From Paraburkholderia agricolaris (lineage in GTDB: Bacteria; Pseudomonadota; Gammaproteobacteria; Burkholderiales; Burkholderiaceae): a stretch of 64,000 bases of DNA. A model generated the notes under the pieces. The model saw only the letters and a list, made by a program, of their open reading frames with translations. It was not told the DNA's origin and did not search any database. The stretch spans positions 744,001-808,000 of the forward strand of contig NZ_QPER01000002.1 in assembly GCF_009455635.1 (NCBI RefSeq). The letters are read 5' to 3'. The position numbers and the translations under genes are program-made. Shown piece by piece: positions 55,259-63,579 of this stretch (position 1 is its first letter; each line of letters begins with the position of its first letter).

Positions 55259-56047
55259 TTGCTAGAGACCGCGAATGATCGTGTTGCCGGGATGCGCAAC
55301 AAAGTGCCCGAGGCAACGCTTGTCTTCTGGGCGATCAAGATCATGGCGACCACAGTGGGCGAAACCGGCGCGGACTATCTTGCCGTGCATGTGGGGCTCG
55401 GTACCGCGTTCACTGGCGCATTGATGCTGACGTTGCTGATTGCCGCGTTGGTCATGCAGCTTCGCATGCGCAAGTACATACCGTGGATTTACTGGCTGAC
55501 CGTGGTGCTGGTCAGCGTGGTCGGTACGCAGATTACCGATGCACTGACCGACAAGCTCGGTGTCAGTCTTTACGCGAGCACGATCGCGTTTTCTCTTACG
55601 CTGGCCGTGGTGTTCGCGCTCTGGTATCGCAGTGAACGGACGTTGTCGATTCACACGATCTACACGACGCGGCGTGAGCTTTTCTACTGGGCTGCTGTGT
55701 TGGTCACGTTCGCGCTGGGCACTGCGGCGGGCGATCTCGCGACAGAAGCCCTGGGACTCGGCTTCCTGTTCGGTGTTGTGGTATTCGGCGCGTTGATCGC
55801 TTCGGTGAGCGTTATCTATTACGTCGGCGGGAATCCCGTGCTGACTTTCTGGCTTGCCTATATTTTGACGCGGCCCCTGGGCGCCTCGTTCGGCGACCTG
55901 CTTTCGCAGTCGCGCGCCTACGGCGGCATCGGCCTCGGCACGATCAATACGAGCGTTCTATTCCTCAGTGCCATTGTCGTGCTGGTGATTTTCGCGACTG
56001 CAATCGAACAGCGGTCCGTGCGAGTTGTCCCGGCACGCGAGCCTTGA
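55259..56047 (+). CDS. COG4705-type integral membrane protein
   Basis: This roughly 262-residue protein has about eight hydrophobic segments and the family motif [29 protein letters not shown] near the N-terminus. A partly repeated second half carries [22 protein letters not shown]4705 members are uncharacterised. Start uncertain: TTG 55259 has GGGAGA at good spacing, while ATG 55235 lacks a ribosome binding site. Not obviously linked to its neighbours. Confidence 0.8.
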   Translation: MLETANDRVAGMRNKVPEATLVFWAIKIMATTVGETGADYLAVHVGLGTAFTGALMLTLLIAALVMQLRMRKYIPWIYWLTVVLVSVVGTQITDALTDKLGVSLYASTIAFSLTLAVVFALWYRSERTLSIHTIYTTRRELFYWAAVLVTFALGTAAGDLATEALGLGFLFGVVVFGALIASVSVIYYVGGNPVLTFWLAYILTRPLGASFGDLLSQSRAYGGIGLGTINTSVLFLSAIVVLVIFATAIEQRSVRVVPAREP

Positions 56048-56130
56048 ACGAGCGCTGCTCAATAAGCCGTGCACGTCGCTCATTTTCAATCGTCTATCGA
56101 AACAACCGGATCATACGGAAAAGGACAATC

Positions 56131-56550
56131 ATGAATCAACGCACGCTCAACAAAGCTGTCGTCGCTTCTTTCATCGCTATGTCCGCCATCAGCTTCGGGC
56201 ACGGCGACGGGGGCGGGATCGGCTTCGCGTCAACGGAAGCGGCAGAGGCCGTCAAGGTGTCGAAGCTTGGCGATCTGTCGCCGTTTCGCAAGATCGCCGC
56301 CGACACGGCAATACTCGTGGACAAGGGCGATCTCGCGGGCGGCAAGGCGCGCATCAAGGATCTGGAACTGGCATGGGACGACGCCGAGCCTTCGCTGAAG
56401 CCTCGTGCCGCAGCCGACTGGCATATCGTCGACAAAGCCATCGACCGTGCACTGAGCGCGTTGCGCGCCAGCGCGCCAAACGCAGCGCAATGCAAACAGT
56501 CGCTCGCCGATCTGATGGCGGTGATGGATCGAATGAATGGCAAGGCCTGA
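56131..56550 (+). CDS. Exported helical protein, unknown function
   Basis: This 139-residue protein has an N-terminal export segment ([20 protein letters not shown]) and a helical body ([38 protein letters not shown]). Similar proteins in Burkholderiaceae are often annotated as hypothetical. AAGGACA lies before ATG 56131; the longer ORF from 56044 overlaps the membrane protein gene. It may share a transcript with that gene. Confidence 0.65.
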   Translation: MNQRTLNKAVVASFIAMSAISFGHGDGGGIGFASTEAAEAVKVSKLGDLSPFRKIAADTAILVDKGDLAGGKARIKDLELAWDDAEPSLKPRAAADWHIVDKAIDRALSALRASAPNAAQCKQSLADLMAVMDRMNGKA

Positions 56551-56645
56551 CCTGCTGAAGGGCGCCGGCGCTCATAGAAGCGAATCGCGAGACAGCGAAT
56601 CGCTTCAGAATCGATGCGGGGTGCCAGGCAATGCTTGACGCTAAT

Positions 56646-56924
56646 TCAGCAGGTCGACAACGCCGAATCGCACAACGGAAGGCGTTCATTCACCTGATCT
56701 AGAACGCCCGTTTTCTTCCAGGTCATATACCGAAGATAACAAGTTTGCTGTGGCGGAAAAGTCGCGGGAAGCCTGTGCCATTTTTCTTTCGTTTGCTGCA
56801 CCCAGAGTATCGCGTTGAGGATCTCGCGATCGCTGCGACGAGGGCGCCCGCGCCCGGACGCGGCCGTGGGAAAGAGATTCTGAACGCGCGCCCAATCGGC
56901 GTCGGTGAGGGGGATCTGAAGCAT
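56646..56924 (-). pseudogene. IS5-type transposase N-terminal remnant
   Basis: This 92-residue ORF begins MLQIPLTDADWARVQNLFPT and continues GRGRPRRSDREILNAILWVQ, the N-terminal DUF4096 part of IS5-family transposases. The DDE catalytic domain is absent and the ORF ends in unrelated sequence. It could be a decayed insertion or a retained DNA-binding protein. No terminal repeats or target duplication are identified with confidence. Confidence 0.75.
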
Positions 56925-57168
56925 CGGCCGCCTTGAAAGACTGTATGAGGAATGCGCAGTCGTTGCATGCTGCGTTGGTGCCGATACTAGTAAATCTTTT
57001 TTTATCGGTCAAATTTTATTGGTGCAGTGCGAAAGTCTAAATTTTACCGATCGTTAATAGCGTCCTGTTCGTCATGCAGGACACAATTTCCGGATGTGAA
57101 GAGACGCGCTTGCGGTAATCCCAACATGCGACGCACTGCGCGACAGGCCGTAACGTCGAGGCGGAACG

Positions 57169-57178
57169 CTACGTAACA
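57169..57178. promoter_or_regulatory. Candidate enhancer site upstream of degenerate EAL gene
   Basis: GCTACGTAAC differs at one position from GTTACGTAAC. A further CGTAACG lies at 57149. The centre is 136.5 bp upstream of the sigma-54 GG, exactly as at the 12.3-kb promoter. Confidence 0.6.
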
Positions 57179-57307
57179 CACGCATCCATACAAACGTTCG
57201 GCAATGAAAATCATGCCTCGGCAGATACGATCCTTATCGCCGTAAACCATTGTTCCGTGGGGCTTATCGGTGATGGTCGCGGTTGGATCGCTGAGTGAGC
57301 GCAACAC

Positions 57308-57325
57308 TTGGCACGACATGTGCAT
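57308..57325 (+). promoter_or_regulatory. Sigma-54 promoter of degenerate EAL gene
   Basis: TTGGCACGACATGTGCAT has GG (57310-57311), 10 nt, GC (57322-57323) and the complete TTGGCACG element. It lies 34 bp before the preferred start codon and rules out the longer ORF start at 57308. Confidence 0.72.
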
Positions 57326-57358
57326 ACGTTGGCGAGGTTAAAAAATTGCGCCTCCGCC

Positions 57359-58237
57359 ATGCTAACGCTCGACTATGAAAAACCCGTATCGCTCGCAACG
57401 TCGTTCGGCACGCGTAACGCTTGCGTTGAGCAGACCGATTGGGACGACGCGCACGACGATCCTGTGACGCTAAGTGAACTCGAAAGCCGTGTCCGCCAAG
57501 GTTTGCGCGCGGGCGAATTTCATCTCGTGTTTCAAGGCGCTTATCGCGTGGCAAGCGGAGCGCTGACGCGCCTCGAAGCGCAGGTGCGATGGACTCACCC
57601 GGACTACGGGCTGCTGCTTCCCGGCATTTTCATGATGCCGCTCGAGCATCCGCAAGTCGCGCGGGAGATGGCCTTGTTCGTCATCGACGGCGTGTGCCGT
57701 GAACTGCGCGATTGTCTCTCCGCGAAGATGGCGCTGCTGCCGGTTGCAATCACGGTGCCGGCACAGGTGGCCGTGACCGAATCGTTTGCCGACGACTTCT
57801 CACGTATCGCACGCTCGTATGGCGTGCCGGCCAATCTGCTTGAAATCGAAGCGCCCGATAGTGCCGACGCGGCACGTCTGCTGTCTTTGCGTACCCTGAC
57901 GGCCGGACTTCGATCGGCGGGAGCCGGCATCTCGCTAGGCAAGTGGGGCGGCGGCGCGTCTTCGCTCGCGCTGCTTGGTGCACTCGACGTAGACACGGTC
58001 GCGATTGCGCCTGAACTGATGGCCATGGTCCCGCGTGATCCGCGCGCCTGCGTGGTGATATCGGCGTTACTGGATCTGCTCCATGCGCTCGATGTGCAGG
58101 TCGTGGTGAGCGGTGTCGAGACCAAAGCACAGTTGCAATGGTTGAGCGCCTGGCCGCAGGCGTTGGCGCAAGGCTTCCTGTTTGCACGTCCGAAGGCTGG
58201 GCTGGCCGATATGCTGGCGCTCAGCCGCGAATCCTGA
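57359..58237 (+). CDS. Degenerate EAL-domain protein (likely non-catalytic c-di-GMP effector)
   Basis: This roughly 292-residue protein is almost entirely an EAL domain, but key residues are lost. The EAL signature is EAQVRW; the metal-binding DDFG is GKWG (ISLGKWGGGASSL); the lysine strand is VAIAPEL; EGVE is SGVE. Phosphodiesterase activity is therefore unlikely. Such domains may bind c-di-GMP without cleavage or act by protein contact. The sigma-54 promoter shared with the exopolysaccharide locus implies a role in matrix control. Start 57359 places the promoter upstream. Confidence 0.88.
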   Translation: MLTLDYEKPVSLATSFGTRNACVEQTDWDDAHDDPVTLSELESRVRQGLRAGEFHLVFQGAYRVASGALTRLEAQVRWTHPDYGLLLPGIFMMPLEHPQVAREMALFVIDGVCRELRDCLSAKMALLPVAITVPAQVAVTESFADDFSRIARSYGVPANLLEIEAPDSADAARLLSLRTLTAGLRSAGAGISLGKWGGGASSLALLGALDVDTVAIAPELMAMVPRDPRACVVISALLDLLHALDVQVVVSGVETKAQLQWLSAWPQALAQGFLFARPKAGLADMLALSRES

Positions 58238-58244
58238 GCACGAC

Positions 58245-58268
58245 CCAGAACGTTACGTAACGTTCTGG
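58245..58268. promoter_or_regulatory. 24-bp perfect palindrome containing CGTTACGTAACG
   Basis: CCAGAACGTTAC followed by its exact reverse complement forms a 24-bp perfect palindrome 8 bp after the EAL stop. The core equals the enhancer boxes at 12.3 and 17.5 kb. I found no sigma-54 promoter at the usual distance on either side, and no T-tract. It may be a high-affinity or titration site, or a terminator-like structure. Confidence 0.55.
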
Positions 58269-58442
58269 TTGCAACGCAGCAGAGGGGTATCTGCCGCTCC
58301 CGGAAAATCGGTGGCGGGCGTTATCCTCCGAGTGCACCGGCAGTCGCGTGCCGCCGGTAAAAAGTGCAGCCGACATTCTTGTTCTTATGAAAAATGGTGC
58401 GATGCAAAAAATGTGCACCGGCGTGTTTGTAGAATAAACATC

Positions 58443-59711
58443 TTATTTAAACACGCGCCCGACTCTGGCAAACAGGCCATTCTTCTCGATCCATTCTGCG
58501 TAAGCCCGATAGTCAGGGTCGTTCATCAAATGCCGTTCCTCGGTTTTGGCACGCATGAAATACAGCAGATTCACGGCCGTCAGCGCGACGCAGTGCGTGA
58601 ACGCGACTTGCCAGCCCAACGGTTCGACGAATGGCACAGAGACCAGCCAGAACGAGAGATTCTTTGTAATGTAGGCGGGATGCTTTGTGAAGCGATAAGG
58701 ACCCGAGGTGATGATGCCGCGATTGGTCAGGTTCGAGAATCGCAAGCCGAACGCGACAGTGGAAAGCGCGTAGCAGAACACGAGGGCGATGATTGCGCTG
58801 CCCCAGATGAATCGGATAATGGGTACGGAGATCAGCCAGTTGTCCCAGAACATCGTGCCCTGGTAGTGAATGTACTGGCTCGAGATCAGGGACCAGAACG
58901 GCTGATAACAGACTAGGGCAACCAGCCAGCCGAGCGTGGTGGGTTCCGCGCTGCGCACGTGGGTATCGAGAATGCGCAGTGTGCACAGATAGCCTACTGT
59001 GCCGAACATCAAGTCCATCGTGAAGGACAGGTCATACATGAACCTGAACGACGCGAGAGAAAACGGCGCGTTCATGGCGGTCGCGAGCGACGCGCCGATA
59101 TGGTCCGCATCGGTGGAAAGATAGGTGATCATCAGCGGCAGGAAGAACGCTTTCACCATCCATCCCGCCAGCATTTCACGCACGGGTTTCCAGTTGCCCG
59201 GGCGCTGTCCGAGAAACACCAGACGTCCCCACAACATATAAGCATCGTCGACTTCGCGCTGGCGCCTGTCCATCCACGCAAAGTAAAACGGCGCGGCCAC
59301 CATCAGATACGGTGCGAGCGTACTGATCAGAGACCAGAAGGGTTTGTAGAACGTGCCGTGATACTCGGGCAACAGCCAGTAGAGCAGGCCGATGCCGACA
59401 TATACCGAGGCCAGCGCGGCAAGACGCAAAGCCACGCGCGCAATACTGAGCGGCCGGAGCGCCTGGCCCGCAAGCCCCGCGCTTGGGCGTAGATACGCGC
59501 GCGCGACAAACAGTTCGTATAGCGCGATGGTTGCGATGATCGCGAGACATGCGGCAGTGCTGCGCGCCGCGCCGTCCAGCGCGGTATTGTCGCGCAGCAG
59601 CCAGAGCGTCAGCAGGCCGATCGTGATGCCAAGCAAGCCTACGGAAAACGGCGTTGCCGAACGCGGGCGCTGCTCTTCTACGTGCGCTACGTTACCCAGA
59701 GTGGAGTTCAT
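58443..59711 (-). CDS. ICMT/PEMT-like integral membrane methyltransferase family protein
   Basis: This 422-residue protein has about ten membrane spans. The C-terminal third has the isoprenylcysteine-methyltransferase-like motif GIITSGPYRFTKHPAYITKN and ERHLMNDPDYRAYAEW. Such domains methylate isoprenoid or lipid substrates with SAM. The N-terminal half is extra, hydrophobic and unrecognised. It lies 112 bp downstream of the repeat lipoprotein on the same strand, so it may be co-transcribed from the sigma-54 promoter at 61.86 kb. Confidence 0.8.
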   Translation of the reverse strand: MNSTLGNVAHVEEQRPRSATPFSVGLLGITIGLLTLWLLRDNTALDGAARSTAACLAIIATIALYELFVARAYLRPSAGLAGQALRPLSIARVALRLAALASVYVGIGLLYWLLPEYHGTFYKPFWSLISTLAPYLMVAAPFYFAWMDRRQREVDDAYMLWGRLVFLGQRPGNWKPVREMLAGWMVKAFFLPLMITYLSTDADHIGASLATAMNAPFSLASFRFMYDLSFTMDLMFGTVGYLCTLRILDTHVRSAEPTTLGWLVALVCYQPFWSLISSQYIHYQGTMFWDNWLISVPIIRFIWGSAIIALVFCYALSTVAFGLRFSNLTNRGIITSGPYRFTKHPAYITKNLSFWLVSVPFVEPLGWQVAFTHCVALTAVNLLYFMRAKTEERHLMNDPDYRAYAEWIEKNGLFARVGRVFK

Positions 59712-59823
59712 GTCATCCTCGTATTCATGACATAGGGAGCGACCGGGCTTTTGATTTTTTAAGTCCCGGCCGCTGTGCCGAATTGCCGCTTAATGCTGAT
59801 TAATGCTGCTTACTTATTGCGGT

Positions 59824-61812
59824 TTATTTAGCGGGGGCGGCGCCGCCAAGCAATCCGGTGACAAGGTTCGTCACCGGCGCCAGCAGATTTCCGCTGCCCG
59901 TCGAGCCGCTACCCGTACTACCCGTGCCACCGGTCAGGCCGCTCACGATGCCCGTGACCGGCGCAAGCGGCGTGGTCTTGCCGGATGCGCCGCTCAGTGT
60001 CGAAGTCAGCGTCGTGACGAGGCCGGTGACGGGCGCGAGCGGCGAGCTTTGGCCCGCAGCACCGCTTAGCGTCGACGTCAGCGTCGACACGAGGCCGGTG
60101 ATCGGTGCGAGCGGACCGCCGGAACTCGAAGAGCCGCCAAGCGAACCGAGGTTGCCGAGCAGACCGGTGACCGGTGCAAGCGGGCCGCCTGCGCCGGAGG
60201 TGCCGCCAGGCGAGCTCAAGCCGCCGAGGAGTCCGGTGATCGGCGCGAGCGGGTTGCCGGTGCTTCCGGTTCCGCCCAGCGAACCGAGGTTGCCGATCAG
60301 GCCGGTCAGTGGCGGGATGCCGATGCCACTACCGGAGCCGCTCGATCCGCCCAGCCCGCCCAGTCCACCAAGCGGGCCCAGCAGGCCGGCGATCGGCGCC
60401 AACGGATTGGTCGTCGCGCCCGTTAGCAGTCCACCCGTGCTGGTGACCGTCTTGCCCAACTGGCTCACGATGCCGCCGACGTCTTTACCCACCTGATCGC
60501 CGGTCGCGCCCGACACTTTCTTGCCGGCCGAATCGAGTCCGTTGCCGATGGTGCTCAGCAAGCCGTTGAGCGGTGCGCCGAGGCCCGTGGCGTTGCCGAT
60601 TGTTTGTGTCGTATTCGAGACCACCAGCGTGATCGGGTTGATGACCGTGCTCAGTTGGGTCTCGACCTGTTGAACCGGCCCGCTGGTCAGCGCCGAATTC
60701 AAACCAGCGCCAACTTTGACGACACCCTCACCCACACCGCCGACAACCGCACCCAAGGTCGACGTGACGGGCGCGAGCGGTGCGAGCGGCCCAGTTCCGA
60801 GACTCGTCACCACACCGCCGACCGCAGTAACGGCTGCGCCTGTATTGCTGACGAGACCCGACGCGGAGGTCAGAGTCGGTCCAAGCGGATTGGTCGAGCT
60901 GCCCAGTGTGCCGAGACCCGCGGCCGTGCCGTTGCCGAGCACCTTGACGCCGTTGCCGAGATCGGTGATTGCAGCGCCGAGATTCGAAGTCGTTGCGCCG
61001 TTGACGCCGGGGATCGAGGTACCGGTGATCTTGGAACCCGTATCGGCGACGGTGGTGCCCACGGCCGTGATGAGATTGCCGCCCTGGGTGACGACGTTGC
61101 CGATGGGGGTGGAGGAGGCGCCGGAGGTACCGGAGCTGGTGCCCGAGCTGGTACCGGAGCTGGTGCCTGAGCTGGTACCGGAGCTGGTGCCTGAGCTGGT
61201 ACCGGAGCTGGTGCCCGAGCTGGTACCGGAGCTGGTGCCTGAGCTGGTACCGGAGCTGGTGCCCGAGCTGGTACCTGAGCTGGTACCGGAGCTGGTGCCC
61301 GAGCTGGTACCGGAGCTGGTGCCCGAGCTGGTACCGGAGCTGGTACCGGAGCTGGTGCCTGAGCTCGTACCGGAGCTGGTACCGGAGCTGGTACCGGAGC
61401 TGGTGCCCGAGCTGGTACCGGAGCTGGTACCGGAGCTGGTGCCTGAGCTCGTACCGGAGCTGGTACCGGAGCTGGTACCTGAACTGCTGGTGCCCGAGCT
61501 GCTGGTGCCTGAACTGCTGGTACCCGAGCTGCTGGTGCCTGAACTGCTCGTGCCCGAACTGCTCGTGCCCGAACTGCTCGTGCCGGAGCTACTGCCGCCC
61601 GAGCTGGAACCCGAAGTGCCACCGGAGCTGGCACCTGAAGAGCCGCCCGAGCTGCCGCCCGAACTACCTCCCGAACTCGACCCCGAAGTGCCTCCCAGTC
61701 CACCGCCGCCAAGGCCACTGCCGGGGTTGGTAATGGTCGATCCACAACCGTAGAGCGCGAGTAATGTTGATGTCGCAACAGCGATAACTGTCCGACCGGC
61801 GAATTTTTGCAT
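59824..61812 (-). CDS. Ser/Gly/Thr-repeat surface lipoprotein
   Basis: This 662-residue protein has a signal with lipobox LYGC (C23), a Gly/Ser spacer, then about eight SSSGT and roughly 29 SSGT repeats (about residues 70-232). A middle domain (about 235-430) is followed by a C-terminal half with recurring [13 protein letters not shown] units. It looks like a rigid or disordered surface stalk with an adhesive or matrix-binding head, comparable to repeat lipoproteins of Burkholderia. The sigma-54 promoter and enhancer site upstream match the exopolysaccharide promoters. Function unproven. Confidence 0.8.
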   Translation of the reverse strand: MQKFAGRTVIAVATSTLLALYGCGSTITNPGSGLGGGGLGGTSGSSSGGSSGGSSGGSSGASSGGTSGSSSGGSSSGTSSSGTSSSGTSSSGTSSSGTSSSGTSSSGTSSSGTSSGTSSGTSSGTSSGTSSGTSSGTSSGTSSGTSSGTSSGTSSGTSSGTSSGTSSGTSSGTSSGTSSGTSSGTSSGTSSGTSSGTSSGTSSGTSSGTSSGTSSGTSSGTSSGTSSGTSGASSTPIGNVVTQGGNLITAVGTTVADTGSKITGTSIPGVNGATTSNLGAAITDLGNGVKVLGNGTAAGLGTLGSSTNPLGPTLTSASGLVSNTGAAVTAVGGVVTSLGTGPLAPLAPVTSTLGAVVGGVGEGVVKVGAGLNSALTSGPVQQVETQLSTVINPITLVVSNTTQTIGNATGLGAPLNGLLSTIGNGLDSAGKKVSGATGDQVGKDVGGIVSQLGKTVTSTGGLLTGATTNPLAPIAGLLGPLGGLGGLGGSSGSGSGIGIPPLTGLIGNLGSLGGTGSTGNPLAPITGLLGGLSSPGGTSGAGGPLAPVTGLLGNLGSLGGSSSSGGPLAPITGLVSTLTSTLSGAAGQSSPLAPVTGLVTTLTSTLSGASGKTTPLAPVTGIVSGLTGGTGSTGSGSTGSGNLLAPVTNLVTGLLGGAAPAK
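61115..61600. repeat. 12-bp and 15-bp tandem repeats
   Basis: From about 61115 to 61475 a 12-bp unit (GAGCTGGTACCG and variants such as GAGCTGGTGCCT) recurs about 29 times. From about 61475 to 61600 a 15-bp unit (GAACTGCTGGTGCCC type) recurs about eight times. Both are multiples of three, so slippage changes protein length without frameshift. Confidence 0.9.
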
Positions 61813-61850
61813 GATGTCCCCGTTGAACGACTATTGATGGGGTTATCACT

Positions 61851-61866
61851 GCAAATTGCACGCCAA
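61851..61866 (-). promoter_or_regulatory. Sigma-54 promoter of repeat lipoprotein
   Basis: On the minus strand TTTGGCGTGCAATTTGCA has GG (61864-61863), exactly 10 nt, and GC (61852-61851) with the TTTGCA -12 element. It lies about 40 bp before the lipoprotein start codon. Confidence 0.65.
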
Positions 61867-61991
61867 ATACGAGTTATCGCGTTATTTCAACGATTTATAA
61901 AATATATAGTTGAGAAAGTTTAAATTTGAAGAATTTATCGCGTCGAAAACCCGTTCTCAACTAAAACGCATCGGCCGTGTTCCGCGCCCAT

Positions 61992-62001
61992 GCTACGTAA
62001 C
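61992..62001. promoter_or_regulatory. Candidate enhancer site upstream of repeat lipoprotein
   Basis: GCTACGTAAC, identical to the site at 57169, with CGTAACG nearby at 62014. The centre is 132.5 bp upstream of the sigma-54 GG on the minus strand. Confidence 0.58.
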
Positions 62002-62085
62002 GTGTCCCGTCGGCGTAACGGCGCTGAGCTGCCATCAAACACCATGCATGGCGACTCCCGCTCTCACTCACGCTCAGCTCGTCGA

Positions 62086-63249
62086 TTAAAACGCAGCGGT
62101 ATAAATTGCCAGCGCATCGGCCTCGGTAACAGGCCGGGGATTATTCACCAGAAGCCGCGTTTGCAACATCGCGTCGCTCGCCATCCGCTCGAGCCCGCTT
62201 CGTTCAATGCCGACGTCGCGCAATCGGGCCGGAATCGCGGTTGCGGCAATCATCTGTTCGAGCCGTTCGATCAACGCCAACGTCTTGCTCTCCGCGCTGC
62301 CCGTCAGACCCGGCGCGATCACGTCCGCGAGTTCCGCGTACAGATGCGCCGCTGCCTGGGCGTTGAAGCGCAGCACGTGTGGCAGCACGAGCGCATTCGA
62401 AAGACCGTGCGGGACGTGATAAATGCCACCGATCGGATACGCGAGCGCATGCACGGCGGCCACCGGCGAATTGGCGAAAGCCTGCCCGGCGAACGCCGCG
62501 CCGAGCAACATCGCTTCGCGGGCCGCGCGATTCTGACCGTTCTCGCAGGCAGGCAACAGATTGCGCGACAGCAGTTCAAGCGCCTTCACCGCCAGCATGT
62601 CGGACACCGGGTTCTTCAAATGCGCGGACGTGTAGGCCTCGATCGCGTGAACCATCGCGTCGACGCCGGTTGCCGCCGTTGCTGCAACCGGCAGCCCGAG
62701 CGTGAGTTCCGCGTCGAGAATGGCCAGATCGGCGACCAGTTGCGGCGCGACCACGCCCATCTTTTTCGCCTCGCCCACCGTTACGATCGACACGGCCGTG
62801 ACTTCGGAGCCGGTGCCCGCGGTGGTCGGCATCTGCACGAGCGGCAAGCGCGATACCGTGACCTTGTTCACGCCGTACATCTCGCTGAGTGCCTGCTCCT
62901 GCTGCGGAGCCAGCACGGCGATCAGCTTCGCCACGTCCATCGACGAACCGCCGCCGAGTCCCAGCACGATTTCCGCACCGGCCTCGCGTGCGAACGACGT
63001 CGCCTCGAGCACGATATGCTCGGGCGGATCGGCGATCACATCGTCGATCACGGTGGTGTTCCAGCCGTGCGCCGCGAGATCGGCGAGAGCCGGATTCAGC
63101 AGCCCGCTCTTGTGAAGAAAACCGTCCGTCACCACGCACAGGCGTGTGAGTGACGGAAATTGCGCACGCAACAGAGCGCCGAGACGGCGCGCCGCGCCGA
63201 ATTCGACGACCATGGCCGGCACGGTTTGAAACCGGAATGCGTTCATCAT
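62086..63249 (-). CDS. Iron-containing alcohol dehydrogenase / maleylacetate-reductase-like
   Basis: This 387-residue protein has the group III alcohol dehydrogenase pattern: GGGSSMD (about 99-105), TTAGTGSEVT (142-151), and metal ligands D197, H201 (GVDAMVHAIEAY), H267 and H281 (YHVPHGLSNA). It reduces aldehydes or oxo acids with NAD(P)H. It overlaps the ABM monooxygenase gene by 4 nt. All four metal ligands are present, so activity is likely. Substrate unknown. Confidence 0.92.
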   Translation of the reverse strand: MMNAFRFQTVPAMVVEFGAARRLGALLRAQFPSLTRLCVVTDGFLHKSGLLNPALADLAAHGWNTTVIDDVIADPPEHIVLEATSFAREAGAEIVLGLGGGSSMDVAKLIAVLAPQQEQALSEMYGVNKVTVSRLPLVQMPTTAGTGSEVTAVSIVTVGEAKKMGVVAPQLVADLAILDAELTLGLPVAATAATGVDAMVHAIEAYTSAHLKNPVSDMLAVKALELLSRNLLPACENGQNRAAREAMLLGAAFAGQAFANSPVAAVHALAYPIGGIYHVPHGLSNALVLPHVLRFNAQAAAHLYAELADVIAPGLTGSAESKTLALIERLEQMIAATAIPARLRDVGIERSGLERMASDAMLQTRLLVNNPRPVTEADALAIYTAAF

Positions 63250-63554
63250 GCTGCGTCTCCAGGCACCATATGGCTCGTGACTTCACGCCGCTCGAGCAGC
63301 GGAATGATCGTGCCGAAGCCGAGCCGTTGGAAGTGCGGTGTATCGCGATGCACGCTGAGGCCGTCGGCGTCGCTGTACTGTTCCAGAATCACGAAGTGAT
63401 CGGAATCGGCCGGCGAGCGGAAGAATTCGTAGTAGAGGTTCTTGGGCTCCATGCGGGTCGCCGCCGCGAGTTCCGTAAGGGGCTGCACAATTGCGTCGCC
63501 GTTGCCGGGTTTGGCGAAATAATGCGCGATCACCTGCAGGTAAGCATTTGCCAT
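63246..63554 (-). CDS. ABM-family (antibiotic biosynthesis monooxygenase) protein
   Basis: This 102-residue protein starts MANAYLQVIAHYFAKPGNGD with the ferredoxin-like ABM pattern (EPKNLYYEFFRSPADSDHFV, ILEQYSDADGLSVHRDTPHF). Members are cofactor-free quinol or small-aromatic monooxygenases, such as YgiN, or have related roles. It lies between the GlpP-type gene (25 bp) and the alcohol dehydrogenase (4-nt overlap), suggesting one metabolic operon. Confidence 0.87.
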   Translation of the reverse strand: MANAYLQVIAHYFAKPGNGDAIVQPLTELAAATRMEPKNLYYEFFRSPADSDHFVILEQYSDADGLSVHRDTPHFQRLGFGTIIPLLERREVTSHMVPGDAA

Positions 63555-63579
63555 CGGTTGCTCCAACAAGATGGGACCT

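Larger units (their letters stand above)
56925..57358. other. Intergenic region with enhancer site, sigma-54 promoter and AT-rich dyad
   Basis: No convincing gene. An imperfect inverted repeat (57004-57018 with 57038-57051, ATCGGT...ACCGAT around AAATTTTA cores) lies near the transposase remnant and might be an old element end. The right half carries the EAL promoter elements. A 93-residue leftward ORF here overlaps them and is not called. Confidence 0.5.

Noticed and set aside
57044..57325. 93-residue minus-strand ORF between the transposase remnant and the EAL gene
   Set aside because: It overlaps both the enhancer site and the sigma-54 promoter, has no clear ribosome binding site and no recognisable domain.
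58182..58916. 244-residue plus-strand ORF crossing the EAL 3' end and the methyltransferase
   Set aside because: It spans a convergent junction and the palindrome and has shadow-like composition.
60716..61753. Long plus-strand ORF with VPEL repeats opposite the repeat lipoprotein
   Set aside because: Tandem repeats of 12 and 15 bp keep several frames open. The minus-strand frame has a lipoprotein signal, start codon and promoter, while this one has none.
60870..61778. Second minus-strand ORF rich in APVPAP repeats
   Set aside because: Same repeat artefact in another frame; no signal peptide or ribosome binding site and it overlaps the lipoprotein completely.
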